Source: Pseudoscleropodium purum | Lineage: Eukaryota; Streptophyta; Bryopsida; Hypnales; Brachytheciaceae | Reading direction: 5' to 3' | Assembly (NCBI GenBank): GCA_963969395.1 | Contig: OZ017796.1 | Span: 13,828,501 to 13,892,500, forward strand | Length of the DNA: 64,000 nt | In this document: positions 49,801 through 60,718 of the stretch, one piece after another | How the letters are laid out: each line of letters opens with the position of its first letter | Numbering within the stretch: position 1 is the first letter of the stretch | Made by a program: the position numbers and the translations under genes | The notes under the pieces: model-generated | What the model saw: only the letters and a program-made list of their open reading frames with translations | Database searches by the model: none | What the model was told of the DNA's origin: nothing

Positions 49801-51924
49801 AATTAGGTTTTCAATCTGAGTTTAGAATGCAATGATCAGCGGGAAAAAAATTAAAAATTAAAATAAAAGAGGACTGAGAGGTCGGTCGGGCTTTGAAAAG
49901 GAAAATGTGCGGGAAGAAGCTTCGTAATAATAAGGAAAAGAAGGTACTGCTGCCAACAGTTAATAAGTAATTCAGGCAGGAAATCAAAACTACTTCAATT
50001 TCAAGTTTTTGAAAGAAAAACAAGAAAAAACAAGAAAAAAAAAAAGAACTGCAATTCAAATTTTTAAAAGAATAACAGATAAGAACCAAAAAAACTACTT
50101 CAATTGCCTGTGCATCCTGCATCCCCTCCCTCCATAAAAAAAAAATACGAAGAAATCTCTGGCCATCAAAAGTAATGTAAACTGTACTGTTTCCCCAATC
50201 AATGGAAATTGTCCAGTTGTTAAAAATTGAAAAAGAAGTAATGTAAACAATCTGAAAGCTTCAGGCAGTACTAAAGGGTGTTAAGAATGATTGACTTTCT
50301 ATTCACAAAATTCAAGTTTTTTTAATATTTATTTTCAAAACAGCTAAGTTGAGTTGATACGTAGAATCGATCTTCTCAACCTGCCATGTGGGGGTCCTAA
50401 AGTTGATGGGGTTCCTAAACATAATTTGAAAACAAGAATATAGTTGGTCAATGCCTTGGGATTTGGGATTGCAAAGAAACTTCAGAGAGATGATACACTA
50501 ATACAAAATGGAATACAGATAAATACAGATAAAGAACAAAATAAGGTCCATCTATCATGATTTTCTTGACATGAAAACTAATGAAAAGGTGTAAAATTTT
50601 TAGGTAACAGAGTAAACTAGAAATGACTATCTTTCACATAAAAATTCAAAAAAAATATTACAAATAATTTAATAAAATTAGAAACAATAGACTAGAGTAA
50701 ATACCTATAACCAACCTTGTCAAATGTTTAATTCCAAAAGGACCAAGTGTCTATTCAACAAACACTTGAAAACTTAGGTAGGATTATATAAAGTCAATTT
50801 TTAATACATGTCCTCAAAATTTGGACATAAAAAGGAAATATCCCCCCCTTCATAGAAATTTTAAAATCCTCCAATTAGATGATTGGATCAAAGTTATGCT
50901 ACTCAAAAAAACTTAGGCAATTCATGTTGTTTTCATTGGCATCTTTTGCTAAATTTTTCATCTACCATTGAAATTTGCATAAAAGTAATTAACATGATAT
51001 AGAATGTAATTGTCAAAGTAAAAAACTAAATTTAGATTATAAAAACTCATTCCATGAAGAATTTACCAACTCCAATAGGCAAGTTTGAAAAAAAGAATTT
51101 TCTTCTTACTTCAAAATCTATTATCTTGAAATTTGTAATCCCAATGTTCTTGAAAGTTTTCCCACATAATCCAAATGGTCAATGTCTCTAAGCTTTCATT
51201 GTTTGGATTCCCGTTTGGATTTCAAATATAAAATTTCCTCACTACACACGAAGTCATAAAAAAATGACTAGTATATTAATTGTCAATCCATTCAATCTCC
51301 TTGCTTTGCATAGTGATTTCAAATATAATAAATTCTATATTTGCTTTTAAAAATTTCACAAGTATATCTAACAATATTTAGGATTCAATGGTCAAGAGAC
51401 ACAAATTCATCAAGAGCAAAAAATTTACTTTGAGAGGACTCAAAGTTTGCTAATTCTATCTTCTAGGAATAAAAAGAAGATTTTTTTCTCACTTCAAATG
51501 TTATAATCTTTCAATTCATATAGTCAAATGGTCTGAAATTTGCCCTCACATTTCTATAATGTTCTACTACAATTTTGTACAATTAGAGTTCAAAAAATAT
51601 TTTTATTTTCAATTTAGTCAATGTAATAAAAATTGGCAGTTTTTGACAATTTTTCCCTACACACCTACACAAATATTTTTAGTTTGAACATAATATAATC
51701 TCAATACAATCATTTCAATTGTGCTTTTGATGTCATTGAAATTTTTGAAATTTTTATTGTTCCTCCAAACCCTTTAGAGGGTGATTCCCAATTTTTGTTG
51801 CAATGATAATCCAAAAATAACCTTGAAGATTGTGAGATAAGTGCATTTTTGTCACATGTAATAACCTTGAGACACCAAAGAACCAATGACTAACTCTTGT
51901 GATGATGCATCCCTCTCCAAGTTA
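49801..51924. other. AT-rich DNA with a worn relative of the copy F/G repeats
   Basis: 51440-51655 shares ordered words with the right half of copies F and G ('ttcaaatgttataatctttcaattcatatagtcaaa', 'tacaattttgtacaattag', 'aattggcagtttttga') but lacks a clear right end. No gene. Confidence 0.4.
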
Positions 51925-52857
51925 CAATTGCCCTCTAAAGGATTGGACTGTGTTTTTTGGTTGTATAAAATTTTTGGGTAGGTCATTGTGACCAGAAATT
52001 TCCATATTTTAGGCTGAATTTTAATAGAAAGTGTGGACAAGGAATATCTTCCATATGCAACAAATTTTATGACATTTGGAAAAGGGAGTCAAAAGTTTTG
52101 GCCCAATATGTTGTTTGTTTCTCAACTTGGGTAGTCCGGGCAAATCTGAAAAATTCACTTTTTTCAAAAATAAAAATTTGAAATTGATTTTCTATATTTA
52201 TATATGAGTGGAAATCTTTGAATCATACCATTTCAATCAATGAGTAAAAAATTATGAGGAATTTTAGTTTGTGGGTATTTATGGATTTTGTACTCTAAAA
52301 TAAACTTTGAAGTTGTTTATTTCACTCAATTTTCAATATTTAAAAAATAAAATAAAATCATAGGATGTACATTGTTTATAAAAACATTACAACGATTGGG
52401 ATTGACATTTTTCAATTCCATAATTAAATTCTTAACAATTTAGTATTTTGAATCATTCTCTATCTCTTTCTACTCACTATTTTTTCCTATATGTTGCACA
52501 ATTCCAAATGACTTGAAAATTTTCAAGAATGTAAAAAACTTGTTTAGAAAAACTAATCCAAAGAAGCACTACCATTTTGAACATTTTTTCATAGAAAAGT
52601 GAGCTTGTAAAGTGCAGCTGCCCGGTTTTCGCAAGGTAAAAAAAAGGATTTTTGTCAATTTAAATGCTAAAATCTTGCAATCCACATGGTGGAAAGTTCT
52701 GAAATTTTTTCTACATCTTTTCAAATCAGTGTTCTACAAGATCCTATGGTTATATGTGTAAAAACAAAGTTTTTTTTCAAAAATTTGGTACTTGTACTGA
52801 AAATGGCAGTTTTTGAGTAGTTTCAAGAAAATAGAGTCATGGAACTTTAGGGGTTAA
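51925..52857 (+). mobile_element. TTAA-flanked repeat family, copy E
   Basis: Right end GAACTTTAGGGG|TTAA is intact. The left end (GCCCTCTAAAGGATTGG, near 51930) is recognisable but its TTAA is lost. The body closely follows copies A and B, including 'ggagtcaaaagtttgg.ccaatatgttg', AAATTTGAAATTGATTTTCTA and 'gtgagcttgtaaagtgcag.tgcc'. Confidence 0.72.
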
Positions 52858-53042
52858 CATACACGACTCTTTGTGAAAATTGAGAGCCATTGATTTTGTA
52901 AACAATAATTTTATCCCTCCCCCTCTAATATCATTGATCTTAAAAAATAAATAATACAAAGATGGATACTGTAAGATACACGTATTATTGGATACATATA
53001 TAGAAGAGAGATACGAATATAAAATATGATTAGAGATATGGG

Positions 53043-53062
53043 ATATATATATATATATATAA
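53043..53062. repeat. (AT)n microsatellite
   Basis: Uninterrupted alternating AT, about 20 bp. Confidence 0.9.
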
Positions 53063-53124
53063 TGTATGTATCAATATTGATTGGTGGCCAAAGTGCTCCT
53101 AAAAAATACAAGTATTTGTAGATG

Positions 53125-53142
53125 TGGGGGGTGGGGTGGGGT
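53125..53142. repeat. (GGGGT)n run
   Basis: Three to four units of the same pentamer as the (ACCCC)n tract at 46282, on the opposite strand. Confidence 0.8.
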
Positions 53143-53930
53143 ATACTTACCATTTAGTAATATGAATTAACTAATTCACTATTATAACAAGGTGGGTGTA
53201 ATACAATAAACTATCCATTCAATCATCCAAAACTAATTGAATTGTCCCCTATGAGTAACTATCAACTCAAAAATAGGCCACAATATGGTCAAACTTCAAG
53301 ATTCTTGATTAAAGATGCGTTTCATTTTGTCATTGAAAATGAATAGAATTTCTTTTTTAAAGATGAATTCACATGTTATCTATATATTATGAAAATTGCA
53401 TTTCTTTTTGGTGAAAAATTGAAATTATAATGGATTTTTGAAGAAGTGAAGAAAATTCAAATCACCTACAAAATAAACAATTTTTTTTTAAAGATTTCAC
53501 CATATGTGTTTGTTATAAAAATATAAAATCATGGGTAGACCAAATTTCCTTATCATTCTCACTTGATTATTGAAATAATCTCGAAAATTCAATTGTCACA
53601 ATATATTTAATTTTGAATGTAAAAAGAATCAGTGTAGAAACTTGACTTAGCAAGTTTAATTTTATTAAATGAACTCTAATTTTAAAAAATTATTTAAATG
53701 GCTAAATTCAAATCAAGAGCAAAGAGGTAGAAATTGCCCAATACATTAGAAAGGCATCTTTTGTGATTTGTGCACCCTCTTCCCTAAAAAATTTTGTACA
53801 TGCTCAAAGAGAGACTTTTCACTACCAAATATTACATACTCATTCAAAGAACTCTAAAATAAATTGGATGAAAAATGTCCACTTTTCAAGAAGAACTAGT
53901 TGTGTTTGACCATTCATCAAACACTTTGGG

Positions 53931-53948
53931 GTGTGTGTGTGTGTGTGT
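53931..53948. repeat. (GT)n microsatellite
   Basis: Nine GT units, with a G-run just before. Confidence 0.9.
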
Positions 53949-56562
53949 TGCTCAAGCAGTACTTCAAGGTTATTCTTGTAGCTCTATCCATCTATTCAAG
54001 GTTAATCTTGATATCATGAAACTATTGAGCCCAAGTTCAATCCTATTATCTCCATTCTACACTCAATTTGTTTTAGTGTTTTTGTATGATCCAAGAACAA
54101 TTTTTACTACATTTGAATGGATTGGAATATAGTGAAGAATTTGTGTCCAATTCATGGGTCACAATCGAGACATGGAATGAGTTTGGACCATCCTACCGAT
54201 TCCTTACATGCACTCTTATAGAGTTGAGATCCCTTCACTACAATTTGTTGGATTTCCTTGACCATGGCTCCTCTATCTTTGACAACATGGTACCTCTATT
54301 GCACTTCCCCGGTTAATATAACAATCTCTTATAGAGGAATTATGAAAAATCCCTCCAAAGAGGTAAAATTTCATAGTTTGTTCAAATTTTGAATGAAAGT
54401 TATCATAATCAAACTAGAGTTTATGTTGGATGAAAATTGTTTTCTTGGGATTTTCTCTCAACACTCTAGGCCTAAAAATAATTTTCTAAGAAAAAATCAT
54501 CATCCTATTGCAATAAATTTTTTTTTTGTGAGGGAGCATCTTTAAGCTTTCCTACATTTTCCATTTCATTTTTAATCTTTTGCCAATTTTTGGTTGCACA
54601 ATCCTACATTTTCCATAACATTCAATAGCATACGTTGTTATTGCCATGGCTCTATAGTGGATGGTGTAGAATTTTCCACACCCAAAATACTACATCAATA
54701 GCTACTTAGTGGACAAGTGGAGGCTCAATGTAATGAACATGGTGCATGAATAAAGGTAGTAGGCATGAAGGCTTCTAAATGTTATTCAAAGATCTCCTCT
54801 TTTATTTATTGTGGATGGAAATCAAATAAGAAAAATATCAAACTAATTGTAGAAAATGTAAAAGGCCTTTAGGAAAATTATGTTGCACCTAGATTATTGT
54901 CATAATCTAGTAGCAATTGCACCAAAACAAATAGTTTCTCTACTAATAATTAGTCTAGGTCCTTGGTAGAACTAGTATAAGAACAAACCTTTATTGTGTT
55001 AAAATTGGAATTGAGTTTTCAATTTTTTTAGACTCATCAAAGTACATTCATTAAGTTTCCTGATGTTTTCACTTCTATGTGAATAAGAGAAAAATACATT
55101 TTAGGAGTAGCCTTGTTTAGTTGCTACACTAAAAGCAATCCAAAATTTGAGTCAAATGTTAAAAAGAATTTTTCTAAAGTCATAAACTTACCTCCCATGT
55201 TTTGCACAAGCCTCTTTTACTTTTCACAAGCCTCCTCCAAATGTTTTTGCTAGCCAACTATTTTGATTCTCATCTTGCAACAATTGCACACTTCCATGTA
55301 GAATTTAAATTTTTTTAAGGTGTCTTTTATGCAAGGTTTGACTGACCCTAGGTGCATGAAAGTCCACCCTAAGTATTGTAGTAGCACCTAAAATCATTCA
55401 AATTAGGTTTGACTATTTGAGCAAGGTTTCTATTACTGAAATACAAATGTTTTTAGTCTATATGTCAAAAGGTAGATACTATATTATTTTAGAATTCATT
55501 TTTTGGAGAATGCATGACTAAACAATGAATTTTTTAAGTGCTAAAATATAGTAGTATTCAAGATCCATCTTAGGCTCTTAGAAATAGAGATTGTGCATTT
55601 TAGACAAGAATATATATGAGTTCATTTTAGATAAGAATATGTATGAATTCATTTTAGATACAGTTATATTGCAATTTGGAGCACTTACCTTTGCCTACAT
55701 CTAAAAGAACTTCAAAAAATTTATTATATACAAATATGTATTTATTACATAAATATAAATGAGCAACTATATAAAATGCAATAAACTAATTTGAATTAAT
55801 AACTACAACTAACCTTGTAGGATGCCTAAACTTTACACAAAATAAAAATTTGACTAGTAAATGCATTTAGTTTGAATATGGGATAGGAAAAAAACTTGAA
55901 AGCCATTGTTTTGGAATACTTTTTAGGGGATGGAATTAGGATTGAAAATAGAAAAAATCTATTGTACCATAAATCATGAGCTTGTTAATTTGACTGCCAA
56001 GGCCTATATGGGTGTTTTTTGGCCCTAAATCAATATTCTATAATAAGTGCAAGTGCAATATACAATATTAATCAAATTTCAAAGTTGTCTTGGTCTTCAA
56101 AAGTTAGTTCTTTAATGCCTAATCTTTTTTTTGAATTTTTGTATATTTTTGCTTATATTTGTTTACAAGCATATTAGTTAAATCAACTTCATCAAAATTG
56201 TCATTAAAATCAGTCATCAAATTGGTTCTTTTTTTAAACTCAAATATTACTTTGGATGAATGAAAAGTTATTTGGATGAAACCTTGCCTTAGAGCACTTG
56301 GTTCATTATTCAAATATTGACTAAAGCATTTAAGCATCACCAAAAATTTCAAGCCTCCAAAAGGTTGTTTTAAAGGTCCAATTAGGAGGTTCTCCAAGTT
56401 GTGAATAGGAATTGTGTTGACCATATTATTTAATATTATTTTTAGAAAATTCAAAAAATAATAAATAATATTATAAAAAAATAAAATAACCACAATGTGA
56501 TTTGGCAATAGTAGTGCTACATCAAATTGTTAGAACCTTGTAATTTTGAATATATATTTAAA

Positions 56563-56583
56563 ATTATTATTATTATTATTATT
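56563..56583. repeat. (ATT)n microsatellite
   Basis: About seven ATT units, followed 10 bp on by AATAATAATAATT, which is complementary and allows a hairpin. Confidence 0.85.
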
Positions 56584-57433
56584 TCATTTAAATAATAATA
56601 ATTCTTTAACATTGTCCCGTGCAATTCAAGCCTTGTAATTTGGTGAATTTTTAAAAAAAAATTATTTTTTTCAACTAGTACTATCATGCCTTGTGCCCTT
56701 GCCACAATCGAAACAAAAGAAAAAATAATTTTCTCATTTTTTTAATTCACAAAAACTTTGAAATTCAATAACTTTCATGCCCTAGGTCGGAACGCCATGA
56801 AACCAAGCCCATGCACCCCTCATTGCCAAGGGCTTTCCAATGGTACCAAACATACAAACAGGAGACGTACAGTTGGGGAGATCTCAACATAACAAACAAA
56901 ACAAACAACCTAACTTGATAGAAGAATTCCATGTTCTGAGGAATCAAAAACCTTCTTCAGGGCTAGAACTTCTAATGGTTTATAATCCTACATTAATGCC
57001 TACAAGACACAAAGAACAATATTAGAATTGCACACCCTTTTACTTTTTATTTTTTTGCAAGAATAACTTCATTTGGAAAACAAGCCTTCTCTAATAAGTA
57101 AGCTTATCTTTAGATGCTTTCCAAAGATAGACTCTAAACTATCTAAAAGCTTTGTAAGAAAGAAGTATTGAATCTCCGACCTTCTAATTAATCATTACAC
57201 CCTCTCAACAAATATACAAAAGCCTAATTTGATCAAAGATATTAGTAAGGAAATTGTGGTTTCTAAAATGATACATTCATCAAGGCAATTTACACATCAT
57301 AGTTGGCCACCCTTTGTCCAACTTAGCTATAGTGCTTTGCTTAGATGGACAAATTCCAAATTCAAGGATTTTTTAGAGTTTCAAATTTTTTTTACAATTA
57401 AATAAGAACATTAGACACAAAGGCTTGAAAGTG

Positions 57434-58028
57434 TTAACCCCTAAATGCCCAAGCCTTTTCAAGTGTGTTTTGACTATGAAAAAAGAGCATAGGCTTATAG
57501 TTATCCTCATTAAAGCAAATTGTTTCTTTTTCAAAATCTAACCACATGGATGTTTAAAGAGCTTGCTTACTTATATACAAACCAATTTTGAGTGAAAAAT
57601 TACTTAAGAGTTGTGAGATTATAACAAGAAAAATGTATGTTTTTTATTTTTAGTATTCCGCCCCTTTCCATAATGTTTCATAAATTTGCACAATAAAAGT
57701 TTTTGGGATTGGAGGTGACATGAATAAATACAAATTGTGTTAGTATACTAAAATGCACTTTTAAAAAACTCAAATTCACATAAATTTTTTTATTAAACTC
57801 ATTATACAATCCACCTTGCAATTGTTGAGATCCAATTTTTTTTTTATAAGTAAAAGTCACAAATAACTCCAAATCAACACTTGCTTGTTTAAATTTTCAA
57901 TGGTGAAAATCATGAAAACACTTTAGTCTTTCTATTGGGGCCATTTTCAAAGCAAATGGATAAGTACAAGTTTTTAGATCTCAAATCAAGTGAAATTGTT
58001 CAAAGTTGGTAAATGAAGTTAAATTAGC
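57434..58028. mobile_element. Left end of a TTAA-family copy (H), right end not found
   Basis: TTAA|CCCCTAAATGCCCAAGCC at 57434 matches the left ends of copies F and G, but similarity fades and no right end could be placed before the MITE at 58029. Confidence 0.4.
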
Positions 58029-58295
58029 ATTAGAAGAGATTTGGGGGTACTGGAAGGCCGTTTCAAGCATGTTCCCTTGGTAGATTGGAAACATCCACCA
58101 TCATATTTTAAAAAAAAAATTTAGAATGAAAAAAAGACACAAAAAAAAATTAAAATTTTTTTTGAAATTTTTTTGGTGATGTGCCAATCATTCTGCCACA
58201 TTAGGCAATAGCTGTAAGTTGTTCCAAGGTTGTTCTCTTGACATTGGCAACCTAAGGAACCCGTAGCCCTATAAGGGGGCTAAAAATCTTCTAAT
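58029..58295. mobile_element. Inverted-repeat MITE, ATTAGAAGA family, copy 2
   Basis: Ends ATTAGAAGAGATTTGGGGG and CTAAAAATCTTCTAAT match copy 1 at 16182-16415. The centre is AT-richer and carries long A/T runs. Length 267 bp; no ORF. Confidence 0.7.
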
Positions 58296-58763
58296 GCAAG
58301 CTTTATTCTTCCACTAATGGACATGTATGGCTTTGGAGACCTCTCAACAATCAAGTACCTTTTTCAATGAAAAATGAAAGTTTCAATAGTTAACCCTAAT
58401 TCCCTAAAAACTACTTGAATTTTTTTTTTAAACGGTCAAACGAATTTAACTACCTATACAAAAATGAGCCTAAGATTTAAGCTTGATCATATATTGTCAC
58501 TTGGACATATAAAGGTAAAAGACCAAAGAAACTATAATAGACATTGAAATAAAATAGTTTTTGTATACAAGGGCCATGAAAGCCCAATTTTATGTCTAAA
58601 CAAAACCTATAAAATTCCAAAAGAAGCCAAAGGAACCATTTCACTAAAAGTAGACATTCAAGTTTTTGAAGATGCCTGGATAATTTGCCTTCTCTTTGAA
58701 GATGGAGATGGTCTTTTTTTCAAGGACACCAATTGCATCCTCTTCTTATCAAAATCTCCCAAA

Positions 58764-59910
58764 CACTAGTAGAAAAAACAAAGACCACCATAACAAAAAA
58801 TCAACAAAAAAGTGTTGATGTCATTTGTATCTTTGGTCGCATTGTCTTGAATTCAGCTTAATAAAAAATTGTTTTCCATTTTGTTATGGTGGTCAAGTCA
58901 AAAAATAAAATAATAATTCATTGATTAATTTGCTCAACAAATAGCCACCATATGGTAGGTGAAAGATCATCCATATAGAGAATGCTACATAGGCAAAAAT
59001 TGTTACATAGATAAGACTATAAAATTAAATTAAAAAAAATTAATTAGATGGAAGAAGACAATATTTTTTGATGTGATGATAGAAGAGAGGTGACTTTAGT
59101 AGTAAAAGAGAATAGAAGACAAGCTCTTTATACAAATGGAGTGGTAGAAGGTAGAACAAATTCTATGGGATATGTGAATTAAGACTATGAGTAGTTCACA
59201 TATCTCATATGGTTTGTTCTACTTTTTACCACCCCAATTGTATAAAGAGCTTGTCTTTTCCTCATTCTTTCAACATTGAAGTCACCTCTTTTTCTATCAT
59301 TAAGGTATAATAAGCATGTCATCTTTCTATTAAATGAAGGTTATTTGATGTAGAATCCGATCCACGATAATTAAATATTGTCCAAATAATGAAAACTTAA
59401 TTGAAACCTTTGAAATTCAAAATGAATAAAAAAGTGTTAATTTTTTTGTTGATTTGGATGTTATGGCAAATTTTGTTAAAATGGCGGTATTTCATATGCC
59501 ATTTTCACATCTTGACATTTAGGACAAATATATAGTGCTAACATCTAGGCCACTTTTAGATTTCAGAAATCTATGGCTGGCATAAATATTAGATCGAGCA
59601 CTCTAAAAATCTAGGACTATTATAGATTTTAGATATCTAGAAGAGTTGTAGATTTCAAAATCTATTATTTATGTAGATCCTAGTACTAAAAAAACGGTTC
59701 AGACTGTGTGGTTTGAATTGCCAAAAGTGCCAAATTAACGGAATACTACCATTTTAACGAAATTTGCCTTTGTTGTACTATGTGAATTCAGTGACTATTT
59801 TGTTGACTTGTACCAAATCAACAAAGAATTGTTAAAATGGTCAATATAGTATTTCAATCAACAAAAAAGTGTTAATTTTTTGTTGACTTGAACACCATTT
59901 TCTAGTAGTG
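58764..59910. mobile_element. CACTA-type non-autonomous element, about 1.15 kb
   Basis: Begins CACTAGTAGAAAA and ends TTTTCTAGTAGTG. Subterminal words are repeated in both orientations: ATCAACAAAAAAGTGTTGA near the left, ATCAACAAAAAAGTGTTAA and TTTTTTGTTGACTTG near the right. These are typical of CACTA transposase-binding regions. Flanking triplets (AAA and AAT) do not match exactly. No transposase ORF. It contains a large foldback at about 59074-59301. Confidence 0.75.
59074..59301. repeat. Large foldback (inverted repeat) inside the 1.15-kb CACTA-like element
   Basis: Left arm 59074-59180 contains GATGATAGAAGAGAGGTGAC, ACAAGCTCTTTATACAA and GGTAGAACAAA...GGGATATGTGAA. The right arm 59193-59301 contains their reverse complements (TTCACATATCTCATATGG, TTGTATAAAGAGCTTGT, GTCACCTCTTTTTCTATCAT). 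The loop is only about 12 bp. A worn relative of the right arm recurs near 63407-63460. Confidence 0.8.
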
Positions 59911-60499
59911 AATTAATTTCTTCTGAATTTATTCTCATCAAACATTTTTTTTAATTTTAAATTTGCAAATGCTACAAATCTTTTTTTTCCTTCAAAGACA
60001 TGCCAATTTTGAAACTAAACTCCAAACTTCATTACTTTGGGTAGACCATTAGAAAAAATTTGAACCCTATAGAGGACCATTAAGGATTCATTTTTTGGCG
60101 CCCCTTAGTGCAAGTACAGAAAAATAAAAAAATATTTAAAAAGTATAAAAATTTGATGTGGCATTAATGTGGCATAAGTAGTGCCACATTACCAACTTTC
60201 ATTAAAAATAAAAAATAGTTGAATTCCTCTCTAATTGCATTGGGGTAGTTCTCGGCAGTTCAAAACTCGTAGCCTTCTTGAGGGTTGAATTTTTTTGTAA
60301 TGACAAACCAAAGAGCAAGGCTTGCTGTTACAATGAACCCTAAAGGAGTACCTACCCCCACCTTGTCCAAGCATTCCCCAACCCTCAATGGCCAACCCTA
60401 AAGCAATACTTGTCTCTAACAACTTACGTATATGATTTGGATTTGAAATGCCAAGCAATTACAATTTGACAATTTCATGAAAGTAGAATCTACATATCA

Positions 60500-60718
60500 C
60501 TACAAGAGAATGGAGTGTTTGAAGTGAGTATTTAAATATAGTCCTAGACAGAAGATTATAAGTAATGACCTTTTAAGGAGATTTTCAACAAAATTTTACT
60601 TGGAATACATATATTATAAGTAAAATTTTGTTGAAAATCTCCTTAAAGGTCATGACTTATAATCTTATGTTTAGGACAATACTTAAAAGCTCACTTAAAA
60701 CACCCCTTTCTTAGGTGG
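60500..60718. mobile_element. Foldback MITE-like palindrome, about 220 bp
   Basis: Arms of about 95 bp (60511-60601 and 60619-60710) pair almost perfectly: GTCCTAGACAGAAGATTATA with TATAATCTTATGTTTAGGAC, and AAGGAGATTTTCAACAAAAT with its complement. The loop is about 17 bp (TGGAATACATATATTAT). No clear target duplication or superfamily signature. A transcript would form a long hairpin suited to small-RNA production. Confidence 0.8.

Larger units (their letters stand above)
52858..57433. other. AT-rich intergenic DNA, nothing recognised apart from microsatellites
   Basis: ORFs up to 129 codons (56119-56508, minus) are asparagine/isoleucine-rich and unrecognised. No repeat ends were placed. 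Confidence 0.45.

Noticed and set aside
56119..56508. 129-codon minus-strand ORF
   Set aside because: Biased to N, I, K and F as expected from random AT-rich DNA; no motif, neighbour or splice support.
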